64,000 bases of DNA, taken from contig CM055108.1 in the NCBI GenBank assembly GCA_029204225.1, forward strand, positions 10,686,461 through 10,750,460. Direction: 5' to 3'. Shown here one piece after another: positions 1 to 14,900 of this stretch. The number at the start of each line of letters is the position of its first letter. Position 1 is the first letter of the stretch. The position numbers were made by a program, and so were the translations under genes. Under the pieces are notes generated by a model, which saw only the letters and a program-made list of their open reading frames with translations, was not told the origin of the DNA and did not search any database. Source of the DNA: Diphasiastrum complanatum (lineage: Eukaryota; Streptophyta; Lycopodiopsida; Lycopodiales; Lycopodiaceae).

Positions 1-480
1 TTCTTCTGCAATGGGCAAACTGAGAAAGTAAACCAAGAGGTCGGGGACATGCTTCACACTCTTGTTCCTAAGAAAACAAGATGGAAAACTATGTTTCAAT
101 CTGGAGTTTGCTTACAACCAGAATAGCAGGAATTTTGGCCATGTGGTATGAGTCCTTCTTCGTAATGCATGGGATTTGAGCCACAGTGCTCAAGTCTAGG
201 TGTGGGTCTCGCTACTTGTAGGATGGAAAAGTGCAAGGGAATATTGGACCAGTAAGATTCATCTAAGTAGACTTAAGTGTTGTTTACATTATGAGGACAA
301 GCTTAGTTTCGAGTTGGAAGATACCAATCCTCAAGACCATGGACCAGAAAAAGTATTGGAAAAATGAAGACGTCGTTGAGAAATCAAGTGACTCCTAAAT
401 ACTTGGTCACAAGGAAGGAGTTAACAGATTTTGTAATATATCCAGATTGCAACTAACCTACTTTTGAGTTTATCAGCCAA
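1..480 (+). pseudogene. Ty3/gypsy integrase C-terminal fragment
   Basis: Frame 1 opens with CNGQTEKVNQEVGDMLHTL, the GQTE.VNQ...ML signature at the end of the catalytic core of gypsy integrases. Decayed matches to the following 'FAYNxS...SPF' stretch come after it. Near 340-460 there is PEKVLEKMK and VTPKYLVTRKEL, which resembles the linker and start of an integrase-terminal chromodomain. Stops and frameshifts break the frame, so this is a dead remnant. It lies in the long intron 4 of the minus-strand SAE2 gene. Family membership is well supported; the right border is approximate. Confidence 0.55.
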
Positions 481-2894
481 CTACAAAGTAAAACCTGGTG
501 AACTCATCAGATATTGGTATGTCAATATGATATGTTCTGCCTTGCTAGGATGGGCTTCTCATTTCCATAGAGAAGTTGATAAATATCTAAAGTCAAGAAT
601 AGATTCCACAACTTAATCTCCATTAATACCAGAAAACAGCTTAAAATAGTGCATAGGTTATGAGCTTAGAAACCCGTTCCCACCCTTTTGGGTCGGAACA
701 TACCGTAACGTTCTGTACCAGTACATTCTGGAACGTACTGGGTCGGAACGGAGGTTTTTTGTAATTAAAAAAAAACATGACACTTGCTGGCAGCAATCTA
801 TCTGACAGGAGGGTTGTGAGCAGAATCACTGTGGTACAGCTTGGATCCCAATGACTGCAAGCCTTTTTTGTGGGCAGCATCTTTCTCCTAAGCAATGGTT
901 GTGTCTAACAGGCTTTTTGTGTGTTTTCCAGACTGTAAAATAGGGTTTGAAAATAGATATGTGTGGAAAGGCCATGGCTTTAACAGCCAACTAGGTCTGT
1001 TTTTGGTGTAGCATTTCAAGTATAGTTGAGCAAAAATCTCCTGAGTTTATGGTACCAGTCTGTGGCGGTAGCATATTGATTGGTTTAGATTCGTTGAAAG
1101 ATTAACCCTTGGAGGTTTTTGTTACTATGCATAACTGTGATAGCTAAAGTGGTAACCAATGTCAATTCTTAAGGAATTCTTGCTGTCTAAGGATTAGTAC
1201 AAACCGGAAATTGGTTGTAACTTTGTTACACACATAGTTCCCGTTCCAGAATCACTATGGGAGGTCACGATGGTGAGACATATCTGATGAACCAATATAT
1301 GCTGAAACCTGGGTCGGAACAGACCATTTGTAAAATATTTACGTTTTTTTTTAAATTTTGCCGACCTTTTCGCTAAACAGCATTGCTATTTTTTCAAGGT
1401 AGACCACATAACTTGCAGAAGAGGCCCACAATGGAAAAGTATGTTAGCGGTACTTTGCAAACAATTGTGCTAAGTGCTTACATGTTGTCCAACAAATTTC
1501 TCGCAGACTCCTTGAGGATTACTGGAGAGTATGATGCTAGAGGGTAGCATGAAGGGCTTGTGAGCTGCTCAAACTGCAAACATGGTCATGAATTGAAGCA
1601 AATGGCAATGATTTGCCCGCCTTACTCTATATCTAAGGGTTGCTCAGCACTTCAGCCCTTCAAGCCTGAAATAAGGTTCCCTAATGTAAATGAGTTTAAA
1701 AACAAACAAAACAAAATTCTTATGGTAGAATTCTAGCAAGGCTTTTGGCTCTTGGCCTAAGTATTTTCAGGTAGCTTGCCATGTTCCCAGAGTATATCTT
1801 TGCTATTCATCTTGTGACTACTAGCTCATATCCATATTGTTAACAACACCAGATAACTAACCAATTTAGTCTATGTGTACAGTCACTTGACAATGCAATG
1901 TGAATCATTCTTCGAGCCGAAATTCCAGTTTCAAAAGAACTACTCCCCAGTTTAAGTATGAGAGATCTCACACAATACTTAGAAAATTTATGGGAGTATC
2001 CAGATTGGGGGATTGACTTGGTTGTGAAGTTGCTATTAGATGGACATCAATGAAAAGAACTGAGGCTGTTGTGTAAATTTATGAAAAGCATTTCTTGCTT
2101 TAGTAATCCAGCTCAGGCTGACACTAAACATAAGTTCTTGACAAACCAGTCTTCCCAGCTACTTGACTACGTAGATACTCTTCCGGCACAACCCTAATCA
2201 AATTTTTTTGGCTTGGTTTTCAGGAAAATCATTTTCACAATAAAGCCAGTGCTCTAATTTTGACAGCCACCTTTCTCTATGTATAAACACATGCTTCCTC
2301 CAAAATCATGAAGTAAACAAACGTTTCATCTTCTTGAAACATTTAAATCCGCAGTAAAAATTTTCCCAACAATTCTTTCCAAGTAGATGGAGGGGGGGGG
2401 GAGGGGAGGGGGCACAACTTTTGAAATGTGACCGTGATACTTTTGAAACTGTAACCCGTAAGCTAAAGTTTAAACTTCAGGCTCCTAAAAGAAAGATTCT
2501 ATTTCTAGGGTTTCAAACCAAAAGTAAAAAAGAGTTTGAATGCAACTGGTGCTTGGAGGCAGATAAAAACCGCTCTCAGAAGATCAAATTCATCCCTTTT
2601 TGCCACGTTGATTGGTGGCAAAATTGAAGGAGATCCAAAAGTTGTTTTTCAAATGCATTTTATGCTATCATACTGAGCCAGACGAGAAGCCTTGACAATC
2701 TTTATCATCCAATGTTGCGAAAGTATAACAGCCACACAAAAAAGAAAAGTACTAGTCCAAGAAATGCATTGCAACAATTTTAACTCATCTGAATAACAAA
2801 CTCTATTTTGACCTTATTACCCACGCAAATTTTTAATGTGAATTTTGACACTGCAAAATTCATGATCTTGATTCATGGGACATTGTCAACCAAC
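481..2894. other. SAE2 intron 4 sequence, no further feature recognised
   Basis: AT-rich intronic sequence left of SAE2 exon 4. I looked on the minus strand for the next SAE2 segment (the ECYECQ/YPVCTI region known from plant homologues) and did not find it, so intron 4 is at least 2.9 kb. A 12-17 nt G run lies at 2390-2411. The word GGGTCGGAAC recurs near 690, 739 and 1311. Confidence 0.4.
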
Positions 2895-3113
2895 CTGTCC
2901 TAGATATCCAGTGGTCCCACTTTCAACTAGAGGTACACCTGCTGCCAAACAAAGCCTATTTACATGACGACGTGCATCCAGATTGTCCAATCCATTCAGA
3001 ACCACATGGAAATTCTGAAAGAATTCAACATTAAATTCTGTGCTCTTGACATTTGCATGATATGCCACAATATTCACATCTGGCCGAAATTTCAGAACCG
3101 CCTCTCGAGCCAC
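2895..3113 (-). CDS. SAE2: SAE2 exon 4
   Basis: 73 codons from [13 protein letters not shown] to TGYLGQ. The acceptor is ...CCCAG before GTGGCT at 3113 and the donor GTTGGT follows 2895. It holds the [20 protein letters not shown] segment of the adenylation domain. Confidence 0.9.
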
Positions 3114-6100
3114 CTGGGATGAAATACCTGATGAGGTCCCTTCACATGAAGCTCATAATAAAACGAATCAGAGAAATATTATGTATGAGCATGAAATCAA
3201 ACCACAATACACAGAAGATAAAGAGTGAAAGCCTTCAGCAATCCATAAGACGATAGATTCTCTAGATCACATCAATTAAACACACGATGAGGCTGAGAGC
3301 ATAGTTTATTGGGCATACTTTGGCTTTCGATTGTCCAACATGGTGCTTCCGAAATAAAAATTGTCTGTTCAGGTTGCTGACTTCAATGGTATCCATATCA
3401 ATCTGCAAACAGCAAGGTCAAACAAGTTACATAACTTCTGAAGAAAAGCCTACTATGTTGCGGCATAGCTTCTATAATTTTCAGAATGACTACATGGTCA
3501 CATGTAGTGTCTATGAAAAAGCAATCAATTACTTTTCCATATAACCTAAAACTGTTCTCTAATAAAAAAGCTAATTCTTATAAAAGGTTACAATCTGCCA
3601 TGCCTTACTTGAGCTAAAGTTCATCCTCAAATAAAAACAGCATAAGTTATGCATTGACAATAGCAACATCATGCAAAGTTTGACAAGAAAAACTTCTGTC
3701 ACGCCTACTTAAGTTCAGCAGTCAGTTACCTGGTGAACAAATATATAGTTTCAAGAACAGACATGGGCAACTTCATTCAAATTTTGAATATCCCTTAACA
3801 TCAAACTAATGCCAAATTCCTTGTGGGCAACAATGCAAGAGCCAATCTCTTTAATCTTTCAAAAAATTTAGGAAATAAATAAATATCAAACTAGGCAAGT
3901 TTACTTTTTATTGTCATGTGTCTTAAGATAGACAAGCCTGACTACCCACTTAAGGTGACAGCTGCTCTCGAAGGCAATGGGCAACGGATGCAGAAGTTTC
4001 CCAAAGAGATAAAGCCAACAATAATGATGCTCAAACAAGCAGCAACCTGATGCTTCTACCTAGAAAAAATAGGCTGAGCTTAGCTTGCATTAAGCATTCA
4101 CTCTGCTGGAGAGATCTGGTAGGTTGATAATCCACTCAACTTCTCAACCCATCCCTGCCGGCGAGTTGAAAGCTCGTGGACTAGCTAATCCAGGAAGAAA
4201 GAAACAAGTGCATATGCAGAAGCAAAGAGCAGGTCTCATCCAGAAACTGCCACATGGTAACAAGAGAGGGAGTGGTAATATAATGCATCGACACAACAAT
4301 ACTCAGTGTAGTGGAACGAGTTCGATTAAGTCGAAAGTGTCTAAATGTCCGAATGCAATCAAATGCGCGATCTCTCTGACACAATACTCTGGAAATCAAA
4401 GAGAGAGAGATCGAATAATGTGCTCTGTTCTGTGAATGGATGCATTGAGTCGTAGTGCAATTAGCTGATACCCCGATTCTCTATATACATTGATGCACTA
4501 TCAATTATTAGCCGTACAATTAAAGGAATGTCTAATTGATGCATTTACAAATAGATTCAGGCAAGCTTTGCACCATCCTCTCTTCACGTAGATCTTTTTT
4601 CAGGAGAGAAGAAAGATAGAACCCCCGATGTCGTGTCCGTGGTTGGATCGTTGGAGTTCGCATTTCTCTATGCCCAATTCCACGGACGACAACAAGATCA
4701 GTATGGTTGTCATGTATTTGCGAGGTAAAGCATTAACCTAGTGGCAAGATCTTAGAGGCAAGGCTGAGGTCCCCAAGTCTTGGGAGGATTTTTGTAAGGC
4801 TTTCAAGGCGGCCTTCTTACCCATCTTGGATGACTTCGAGTTCTATCGCCAGTATGCGACGATTCATATGGGGAGCCCTTGGATGCATACTTGCAGGATT
4901 TTCAGAAGGTATATTCTCGTTTTGCACGTCGGGACCCAACGGGGGGCCCTATCCTGCTGACAGGGTCCCTAGGCTGTGTTAGGCCGGCCATGGCTATGGA
5001 CCGTGTCGGGGCACACTACTCACACTGTCTTGCCCTCTTGGTCGTGTACGCTGGACACGACCCTGACTGTGGTATTTGACCTCCTGTGTTCTCTAGGGTT
5101 CGGCACTGGTCACGTGCTCGTAACAGTCTTCCCCCCTCTAGGGGAGTCGACCACGGTATTAAACTCATTCCTGGTAGTTCTCCTATATCTTTGTATCCTT
5201 ATAGGATGAGTACTACAGAGGAGGATGAAGTTTATAGACAATTGCAAAACTATCTTAAGATGGGCCATGTGAGGCCTAGTAAGTCCTGTTGGGGGGTACC
5301 TAGTAAGTCCCCTTGGGGGGCACCAGTTCTCTTAGTTGATAAAAAGATGGAAGTACTTGTCTTCGTGTGGACTTTAAAAAGTTAAATAAATTAACGATTA
5401 AAAACCGTTACCCCTTACCTCAAATGGATGAACTAGTTGATCGATTACATGGTGCAAAGTACTTCACCAAAATCGGTTTGAGATCAGGGTATCATCAGAT
5501 TCGAATAAGGAGCAAGGATGTTGAAAAAACCGGGTTTATAACTAGGTATGGCCATTATGAATAATGCTCCAGCAACTTTCCAGTAGATGATGAACGATCT
5601 TCTTCGTCCATATCTGGGAAAGTTCGTCATAGTTTATTTAGATGATATTCTCATCTATAGTAAGACTTTGGAGGAGCATCTCAAGACTGTCTTAGAGTTA
5701 CTTAGACAGGAGAAGCTCTTTGCCAAAGAATCTAAATGTGTCTTCTTCCAAAGGAGATTACTTTATCTTGGTCACGTTATATCGGACCATGGGTTGGAAA
5801 TTGACCCAAATAAAGTTCGACAGGTTCGTGAATGGCCAATTCCTCAAACCATTCGGGAGGTTTTTAAGTCCTTTTCGGGGTTTATGGGGTTTTTTCATAG
5901 ATTTTTCATGGGTTATGCAATAATTGCATTACCTTTGACAAATGTCCTCAATGGGGCTAAAAGAACTAGCCGTCACCGAAATGACCATCACCCAGTTTTC
6001 ATATGAGCACGGCAGGCTAGACAATAAGGTCATGACAGCATCCCAATCCTCGATCACTGAACCTATGGCTGCCATCTACTCAAGCAGAGTCTTAGATCGA

Positions 6101-7249
6101 CTGATGTTATTCTGCATAGAATCACCTTCCGACATTCTAAGAGAGAGAAATTTCTTCCTCGGATGCAGTTTCGAAGTGACATCCCTCACTTCGTAGAGCG
6201 TGCTCAAAATGTCCTAGGCTTCTTTCGAAGATTGGGCTTGTCTGATATGACCAATCTGTGTGTCAAAAATATCTCTGAGCTTCCATTTAGAAATGGTTTG
6301 CTCATCGACACTGGGAAGTAGTTCGATACCAGTGACTATCTCCCATAATTCTTTGGCCATTAGCAATACCTTCATCTTGAATTTCCACAGATGGTAGCTC
6401 GATCCATCGAACTTGTCTACCATTAGACCAGACTTCGATTGAGAATCCATGTGGTAATTCGAGGGAGGTTTATGTAGACGGTAGATTGTATAACTTCAAG
6501 ACAATTTAGTGAATGCCTACTCTATATCAGAACAAGAAACGTTCTGATAATGTATGCTCTGATCAGACAAATGATACCAGATTAGGCTCTGATACCATGT
6601 CGGGACTCGCGAATTATTATACATTATGAATGGGACGGATGAATTCCTCGATGCATGAACTATGTCTATTGAATTCGAGCTATCATCAATAGTTCGATTG
6701 TAGCTCTACTTAATCCAAGCTTGAAAGTCGCAAGGATTCGAACTATCGATTCCATAGGCATACACAAAACCATTTAATTGCGGAAGTGTGGTATCAAGTC
6801 AGATCAAAAGCAGCACTATCAGTATACACTAACTATCGGTCATTAAAAAACAATTCAATCTACGAATTATCTATCTGCAAAATTGACGAAGACAAACAGA
6901 AAAATAATGCAAACAGCATGACGTGCCACGACAATACTCAGTGTACTGGAACGAGTTCGATTAAGTTGAAAGTGTGACAATAGCAGTAGCAGTAGCAGCA
7001 GCAGCAATAGTATCCTCATCACCTCCAAGACATGATCTGAGGCTCTCTACCATTACACATGGCTATTTCATGTCTTATACCCATGTGGTTTAGTTACCAC
7101 TGGTACTTGTACTTAGATTTACATTACAAGGTTCCTTTTTTTCTTTACAGTTTCGAAGACATTTTTCATACACTCCCATCTGCTCCACACACTTGACATG
7201 TACTTACTCGTCATATATGCCTTTTGGCATGGAAAAGACATTAATAAAG

Positions 7250-7343
<94 letters not shown>

Positions 7344-10300
7344 GGCGCCCAAGATGAGAACTCGCTCCTCTTTCAAGGTTAGCGCTCCATCATCCCGTCC
7401 AGCCTAGCATTCCATCATCTCCTCCAACCAGTGCTCCATCTTCTCCTTCAGCACCTTTGTCTCCTCCATCTCCTAAACAATCCCCTAACCCATCGGTCAC
7501 CCCTCTCGCTTTGCTATCACACTCTTCTGCACAGTAAAATCCAGCTGATGCTGCGCAGCAGTAGACATCTGCTAATGCTGCTACACAGCAGCAGACCATT
7601 GTTGTTGTGCAGCAGCCTATCCCTACTTAGGCTGCTGCCCAACCTCCTCTGGCCATGAACTCTAGTCTACTTCTACCATCTCTGATTGTGCCTCAGCTAT
7701 CTTACCTTACTCTATTGATCCTTACACCCTACAACCAAATCATAATGCCCTGGGCCCATACACTCCGTCACGTACTTGTTACCTATGTGTGTGTTCCAAC
7801 ACTTCGAACAACTCCTAGCATAATTCTATGTCAGAAGGAGGACATGATGAACCTCACTCGATGTTGAGATCCATCATCTCAGCCACCATCACAGAGGAGT
7901 CGCTAGGAGAATAGAAGGCACATATTATTCGGGTACGTGGCATTGCCAATAATCAGAATGCAATGAAAGAGGCAGCCCGCTTTCTTGAAATTACATTAGA
8001 TCACCATAGTACAGGAATGGAGACAGCATGGAGAGAACTGAGAAAGACAATATAGCCCTCATGATCTGCTTTGATTCATTGGAGAGCCATAGAGATGCTT
8101 TGAATCATAGAGCCAAATTGTGACGTATTACCATGTACATGCATGATGATCTCACCTATAATCAGGTGGGGGGAAGGCGTAAAGCCTTCCAGGGACACTA
8201 GGACACTGGTTGACCTATGATTTATATAGACAACCAGGTACATTATCTTCTGGTGGTTTCAAGAACACCCGTAGGGAGTTCAGGCCCTCGGGCACAAGAG
8301 CATCCTGAGGCTGAGTCCATACCCGTTGCAAGTTGGAATTTGGACATGCAACAGAAAACTTGTATCCTCTAGTACAGGAGATTTGATTGACTTCGACAAC
8401 ATACTTTTGTTCACATAGACTCATGGGAGCCGGAAGTGTGGCTACCAGATTCTCCAGGTTCCATGTTGTACTTGTCACACAGAGCAGAAACTCATTCGGC
8501 CAACGGTAGAGGTTCAGGTGGAGTAGCACTTTATAGAGCATCTTTACAGCCGATCCTTGTTCATTGGTCATGATGAGCATGCATGTTATATATGGATTCG
8601 ACATAATGGACAGGGAATTGGGCTTGACAGAGATGTTTTAATGCAATCTGCTCCTCTTTTCTCAGGGGTGCTGATTCTCCTTATGCGGACTTATCCTCTC
8701 TGATCATACGCTACTCCGAGCAGGGCCAATGTTCTTTTGACAGGTGACTTTAATGACAGGACTGCCTCTCACCAAACACAGTTTCATGATGCTATTGATC
8801 AGATTTGTATAAATGCATGGGTATTACCAACTTACCTTGCTGGCCTTTTCTTGAGGATTTACGTGCCACCCACACAGTGGCAATTATTTTATCTCAGACT
8901 TTCATATCTCCACCCTCTCAAATCACTCCTGCCTTTCATTCAATCTCGATCATGTTACCCGAGTGACCCCACTTGCCCTTCTCCATTCCCTACCCATCAA
9001 CCTGGTTACACATTTAAACCCATCCTTATCTCTACGTACCAACATACTTTTAGTAACCTACCTCATAATTTTCCCATTGATAAAGCCCTGTCCTTTCTCA
9101 TGACCATCCTTCACATTGCTGCCTCTCTCGCTTTTCCATTCCAGCAACACATACCTAAACCCAGCAACACCCCGTTAACCAGCCTTGGTATGACTCTGGT
9201 TGACATCGCCATCATAGTTTTGTTGCCCATGCATGTCTTTATTCACCATGAAATTTTACCACAAATCATATCGTGACTTTCTGACCTATTATTGAGCAGG
9301 CCAAACAGAAATGAGAGTGTATTGTTGCTTCGTGGATTTTAGAAAAGCCTTTGATTGTGTTCCGCAACCTTTATTCATCCAGTGGATCACTTCACTTCAG
9401 GTTGAGGCTCTATTTCTGCTTGAATTTTAAATCTTCCAAAGGACAGATACTTGCATCGTACTCTCATCATGTCTAAATAGCTTCATGATCAGGGCTTGCA
9501 GTTCTCTAGCAGCTCAACTTTTGAGTACTTTTGGCATCTCCCTTACTACTCTTCCTGCAGGTATACATCAGTACATCAGCCGCTCCCTTCATCAGGCTTA
9601 TATTTGGTACACTTGTCAATTGAGTGTCAAACCTGACCCATTTCTTGGAGTGTGATTCCCAGGTGTTCCGACCTTACCACAATATCTTGATTGTGGGTTG
9701 TCTCCTGGTCTGAGGTTCATCTTAGGCCAACTCCGTGTATCTTCTCACCATTCAATAATTTTATCTTGCTGGGGCAAAAAATGCAACCATTCTAGCTGTG
9801 CAAATTACATGGTACTTGATATGATCAACTTAAAAGGTTGGCAACCAAAAGTAGGCTTGGAGCCAAAAAAAAACAACTCAAACTTTTGATTTTATAGGCA
9901 ATAACATTCCAAAGTTCTTCAGCACATTGACCCTGCAATCGAGACATGCATTTATTTCTCCAAATACATAAACTAAGCTTGCACATGTTGAAATGACTAC
10001 CATCAAGGAATGTGGAAGATTGGAGTGATAAACCCAATGATAGAAATTATCTTTTTAACAATCGCATGGATTGGCCAATTACTACAACAAGTAAAATTGA
10101 AGCTTAAGAAACTGGAAACTTGACAAAATGCATGGATTTGAAAGCCTAATTGCCATACTAAGGAGCATAAATCAAGGAGTTGAATCATGGAGAGGAAAGT
10201 TCATAAAGGCTCAAACCAAATGAATGTCTCGGAAGCCTGTTAGAACCAGTGTCTTGAGCAGCTCACAGCCGATTCCTCCAGCCCCCACCATGAGGATCTT

Positions 10301-11868
10301 TGCCTTCTGCACATATATGCATTAAAATCTCTTCAAATATAGGAACAACAGAACTATTATTAGCAACAGAGATCAAACGATATGATTAGAGCTTTTTATT
10401 CATTAATCCATTGATAGCAAGTAGAGAAGGTTATCTCATAGCTACTTGAAAAGGTTCCTATACCTAGTATGGAGTCATTACGTCCCATACATTTGATAAA
10501 GGAGGTTCAAGATGTAGGCAAGAACTAGAGCCCATTTGTGAGTCATGCAAGGTGTGCATTCGCCTTCTAGAGAAGATGAGAGAGTCTAAATAACCAATGC
10601 AAGTAATCATTTGAGCTTTCAACTTTGTCTTTTAGGCTTCCACTTGAACTTGAAGTTGAGTGCTTAATGTTGAAAGTTGTCACTTGAATTTTGGTACTTG
10701 AAAGTTGACTAGTTTGATGATTCATTTTGTAATTTTTGAATTTGTGTCACATGTGACATGAGTGACGAATCATGGATATGCTAAATGTTTAAATTCAAGG
10801 TAAACCCTGACGAGATCAACATTGCCAAGGTTCTTGATTTACCTCCTAGGTCGCAGGAGGAGTATATATATGTCATCTTGCATTGTGAGTCCATTGCACG
10901 ATCAAGTAGGCTTGCATTTACTATCTAGGTGCAGCATTCAAACAATAGTTTTAGTAAATTTGTTGAGGAGATTGAGGAGAGAGAGAGAATTAGAATTATT
11001 ATTATTAACGTCTTTTGGTACCCAAAGGTACATAAGACAAAAGAGAGTACAAAAAGTGAGGAGCATTGTCCGCATACGGACTTATTTACTAGTAAAAAGA
11101 AAAGAAACTAGCAAATCTATCCCTCTATCTCTAAGAAGAAGTATCAAAGCTTGACCACCAGCTTGCGAGGATACAATGCAAGAGCTTAACCACCTGCTCT
11201 ACGGAGGAGACTAGCTACGAGCAAGCTGGAAATAATGAGTGATAGTAGTAGTGGAGCGTGTTGTAGACTGGCGGGAAGCCTATGGAGATCTGGTGGTCCT
11301 GGAGCTAGCAGCAGTATGTGAGACTCTCTGTGTCTTCGATCTCCGAATGGGGACTTCAAAATCCACAACGGAAATATCCTCTCTGTCTCGCTTCTGGAAA
11401 AACTGGGTAATATGAGCCTGGCTATGATCCACATCTGTGGTAGGTAGAAGTGAAGCACGTAGAGTATACATCTATCTCAAAAGAAGACCCACACATCTGG
11501 AGTCTAAATACTCGAGAAAGGATCGCAACGTGAGAGGGGTATCTCTATATAAACAATGGTATCACCCCCTGATCTCATAATATACTGGACATCGAAAGAT
11601 GAAATGGAACTCATCCTCCACCTCATGAAGAGAACAAAGCTGACATATCCTCTGCAATCTGGGAGTGTCCGTGTATCTACCTGTCTCGATAGCCAGTTGA
11701 TGAGAAGAGACTCGAAGCTGTCCCATACGGTACCTCAGACCAAAAGATAATGGTTGTGTAACATATGCTGGAAGGATAGGAGTACCCGTAGTATCCAACC
11801 GTAGTAGATGTGTGCCTTAGAAATGTATCTTGACCTTATCAGGGTCAGGTTGTGACCATGATAAGGTC

Positions 11869-11907
<39 letters not shown>

Positions 11908-14900
11908 CTCTGTCTTATAAGGCCTCAGAGGGTGGAGATGATGAGGATGATGATGCAGGAGGCTATGAAGCCAACCCCCACTAGGAGGACTAGGAGGACC
12001 TGGATATAATTCATAGGTAAAAAATCTAGGTCAATTTTTCATCCACACTATTATGACAGTTGACTCGTGACTCATGAGTCATGACATCAAAATTCAGGAT
12101 TCATGATTCAGCCATTTTGATATCATATGTGGCATGTGTACATTTTGATACTAGCTTTCATTGTATAGTTCATTAGCCTATAATGCGTTTTCATTTTGCT
12201 CTTCAATGTCAGTTATAGCTTTTAAATTTCTTTTCAAACGTTTATCGAATGTACTTATTGCTTACAAGTTACTACTAACTAATGTGTGATGAATGTTTGG
12301 TCACTTCACTGTTTAGTCTTCGATTGATGATGATGTATTATGCCGCAATGCTAAATCATAAATTACAATATTCACTACTAAGTGGAAGTTGGAAAACCTA
12401 GTTTTGAAGCAGCTACTAACAAGGTTAAATTGTGTCCATTCAACATTGTCATGTGTTGCGTGCACTTGTGATTCTAATTTTTGTGAACACTAATTTGGTT
12501 TTAGCCTTAAGGCTTCATCCTTCTACAAGCAACAACGAACTTTTAAATGTTTGTATCAATTAGCAATCTCATATATAAGATTTTGCAAACATTATACAAA
12601 TAGATATTTTCTAGCATTATATCTAAAAAAAATGCATGAAATTTTTTTTGATTTTGATTCTTTTGGGAGGGACCTGGTTCGGACTACGTTTCATGCCGAA
12701 AACTACCACAAAGCCCCCATTTCCAGCGCCCTTCTTGGAGAGAAGAAAGGCTTGTGGAGAGAGGAATAGGAGGCCAAATGGGTAATGTGAGCACTCTATG
12801 TGGAGGCCATGATGAGTGCAAGGTGAATGTAGCACACAAAAGAGGGCAACAGTGATTATGTGGGGATTTGCAAGCAAAGCAACATCTTGAAACTTTTTTT
12901 CACCCTTTTTTTCCTTGCTTTGTTTGGAGGCTATAATGCACCATTTTGAGTGACTCTTGTTGCTAAGATTGGCCGTAGGGTTGCTAGGGAGAGAGTGATT
13001 GCATGTTCCCAAGCTTCTTTATGCATAGGTGGCCACTATGAGCATTCATGTGGTTGGTGTGCATGAGGCATTTTGCATTGTTTGTGTTCTAGGTTTTGGG
13101 GTAAGAATTTAAGGATTTAAGGTAGATCTTAGGCGTCCATTGGCATTACAATTTAGGTCTTAGGCGGCTCTAGGCTTCTTTTAGCTCCCCTTTTTCACCT
13201 ATCCACTTTCCATTGAGTTTTTGACCTTTTCTATAGCGTCTTGAGGGTTTATATAGCCCTGCCTATGGCAAGACGAGGCGTGTGGTCGGAGGTGGATCCC
13301 TTGGAGGGAGACATCATAGTTTTTACAAGTTCAGGTGCACACATATGGCGTTGCTTGTTTTGTGGGGCCACCTTTTGTAGCACGACGACGAGGATTAGAG
13401 CACACTTGCTTGGTTTGATCAGGCCAGATGGGTGGACCATGGGCATTGCCCATGCGTGGCAGTTCCTACACTTGAGTGAGAGCGCCTACTAAGCACATAT
13501 GGAGGAGCAGCAACAACGAATGGGCCCAGGGTACAGATTGGTGGGCAGTTAGGTTCTATTGGCCAATGTTTCACTAAAACGTGTTTCATTTAAAAGTCCG
13601 TTTCAAAAGGACCATTTAAAACGGATTTTCAAATCAAAGCACACAAAAAAACCTCCTAATGTGTGTATGAAAGTTTGGCATATGAAACTTTAGTTAAAAC
13701 TTAAAACTCGGTACGGAATAGTAGAATTATGAATACCTTGTGCACAATGTGCATTGTGTGATGTATCTTAATGTCTCATTGAGTCCTCAATCATCTAAGT
13801 GTGTCGATTCCCAATTGTTATATTGTCATTGTATACAGCCGACAAAGCTTCTTTTCCGTTTCAAACACGTTTTGAAAAGGTCCACGAAACATTGCTATTG
13901 GCAGTAGCGGCGCAAGGCCATCACGGCCTACTTCATCAATAGCAGGCCCATCACGGCCTCCATTAGTAGTAGTAGCAACAGCAGCAGCAGCAGGGCCACT
14001 ACACACTTCATCGGCAGAGCCAGGCCCATCACAGCCACCATCAGCCACAGAAACAAGGCCATCATCTATTAGAGAGGCCTTTTCATCAGGGGAGTCAATT
14101 GGGGGAGGGCCTACTAAGGGTAGCGGCCCAAGTTTAGCAGAGGCGACCATTTCTACGGCAACCATGGGATGTGTCGGGGAGAGAGCACATGGTGGAGCAC
14201 ACGCACGCCCTAGACTCAGGCCATGAACATATGCACCTACACAGGAGAAGGGAGACAGATATCGACAGACCACATTCCCTATAGGGTGGAAGTGGACACA
14301 TCATGAGGCAGCCACTAGACTTACACACTAATGTTTTTATAGTGCCTACCTTGCATTTTCCTTGGCCAACACCACTATCTTCTGTGACATGATGAGGGAG
14401 ATTGCAGCTTGTGATGCCACTTGGAGACCCCCACACGAGAGGCTCTTCGTACTCGACAATTGAGAGAGGAGCATGCATACATCACGAGAGAGCTCAGTCC
14501 CATACAACATGCTTGGCCCACATATGGTTGCTCTATTCTATCGGATGGGTGGACTGATAATAGGCGCGGGCCTATTATCTACATCTTGGTTTCATGTCCG
14601 CTGGGCACTGCATTTCTCAAGGGTGTGAATGCCTCCCAAGATGGCGTTGTTGAGTCGAAAGAGTTTATCTATGAGCATATACATGCAACAGTCTTTGAGG
14701 TGGGGGCACAGCAAGTGGTACAAGTGGCCATCGACAATGCCAACAACTATGTGGCTATGGGTGAGCTTTTGGAGAGGGAATACCCTGCTACTTGTGTGCA
14801 GGACACTGCATCGATCTTTTGATGCATGACATAGGAGGCCTCCCCTAGGTTTCCACCATCACATCCAGGAAGATCACATTTGTAACCAGGAATAAGAGGG

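Noticed and set aside
8215-8604. 129-codon minus-strand frame inside the LINE remnant
   Set aside because: No recognisable domain, and the LINE reading on the plus strand continues on both sides.
8737-9276. 179-codon open frame as an intact gene
   Set aside because: Only its start ([18 protein letters not shown]) is meaningful, as a LINE endonuclease motif; the rest is out-of-frame Pro/Leu-rich text in a decayed LINE.
13818-14273. 151-codon minus-strand frame
   Set aside because: It lies opposite the low-complexity linker of the plus-strand hAT transposase and has only Gly/Ala/Pro-rich text.
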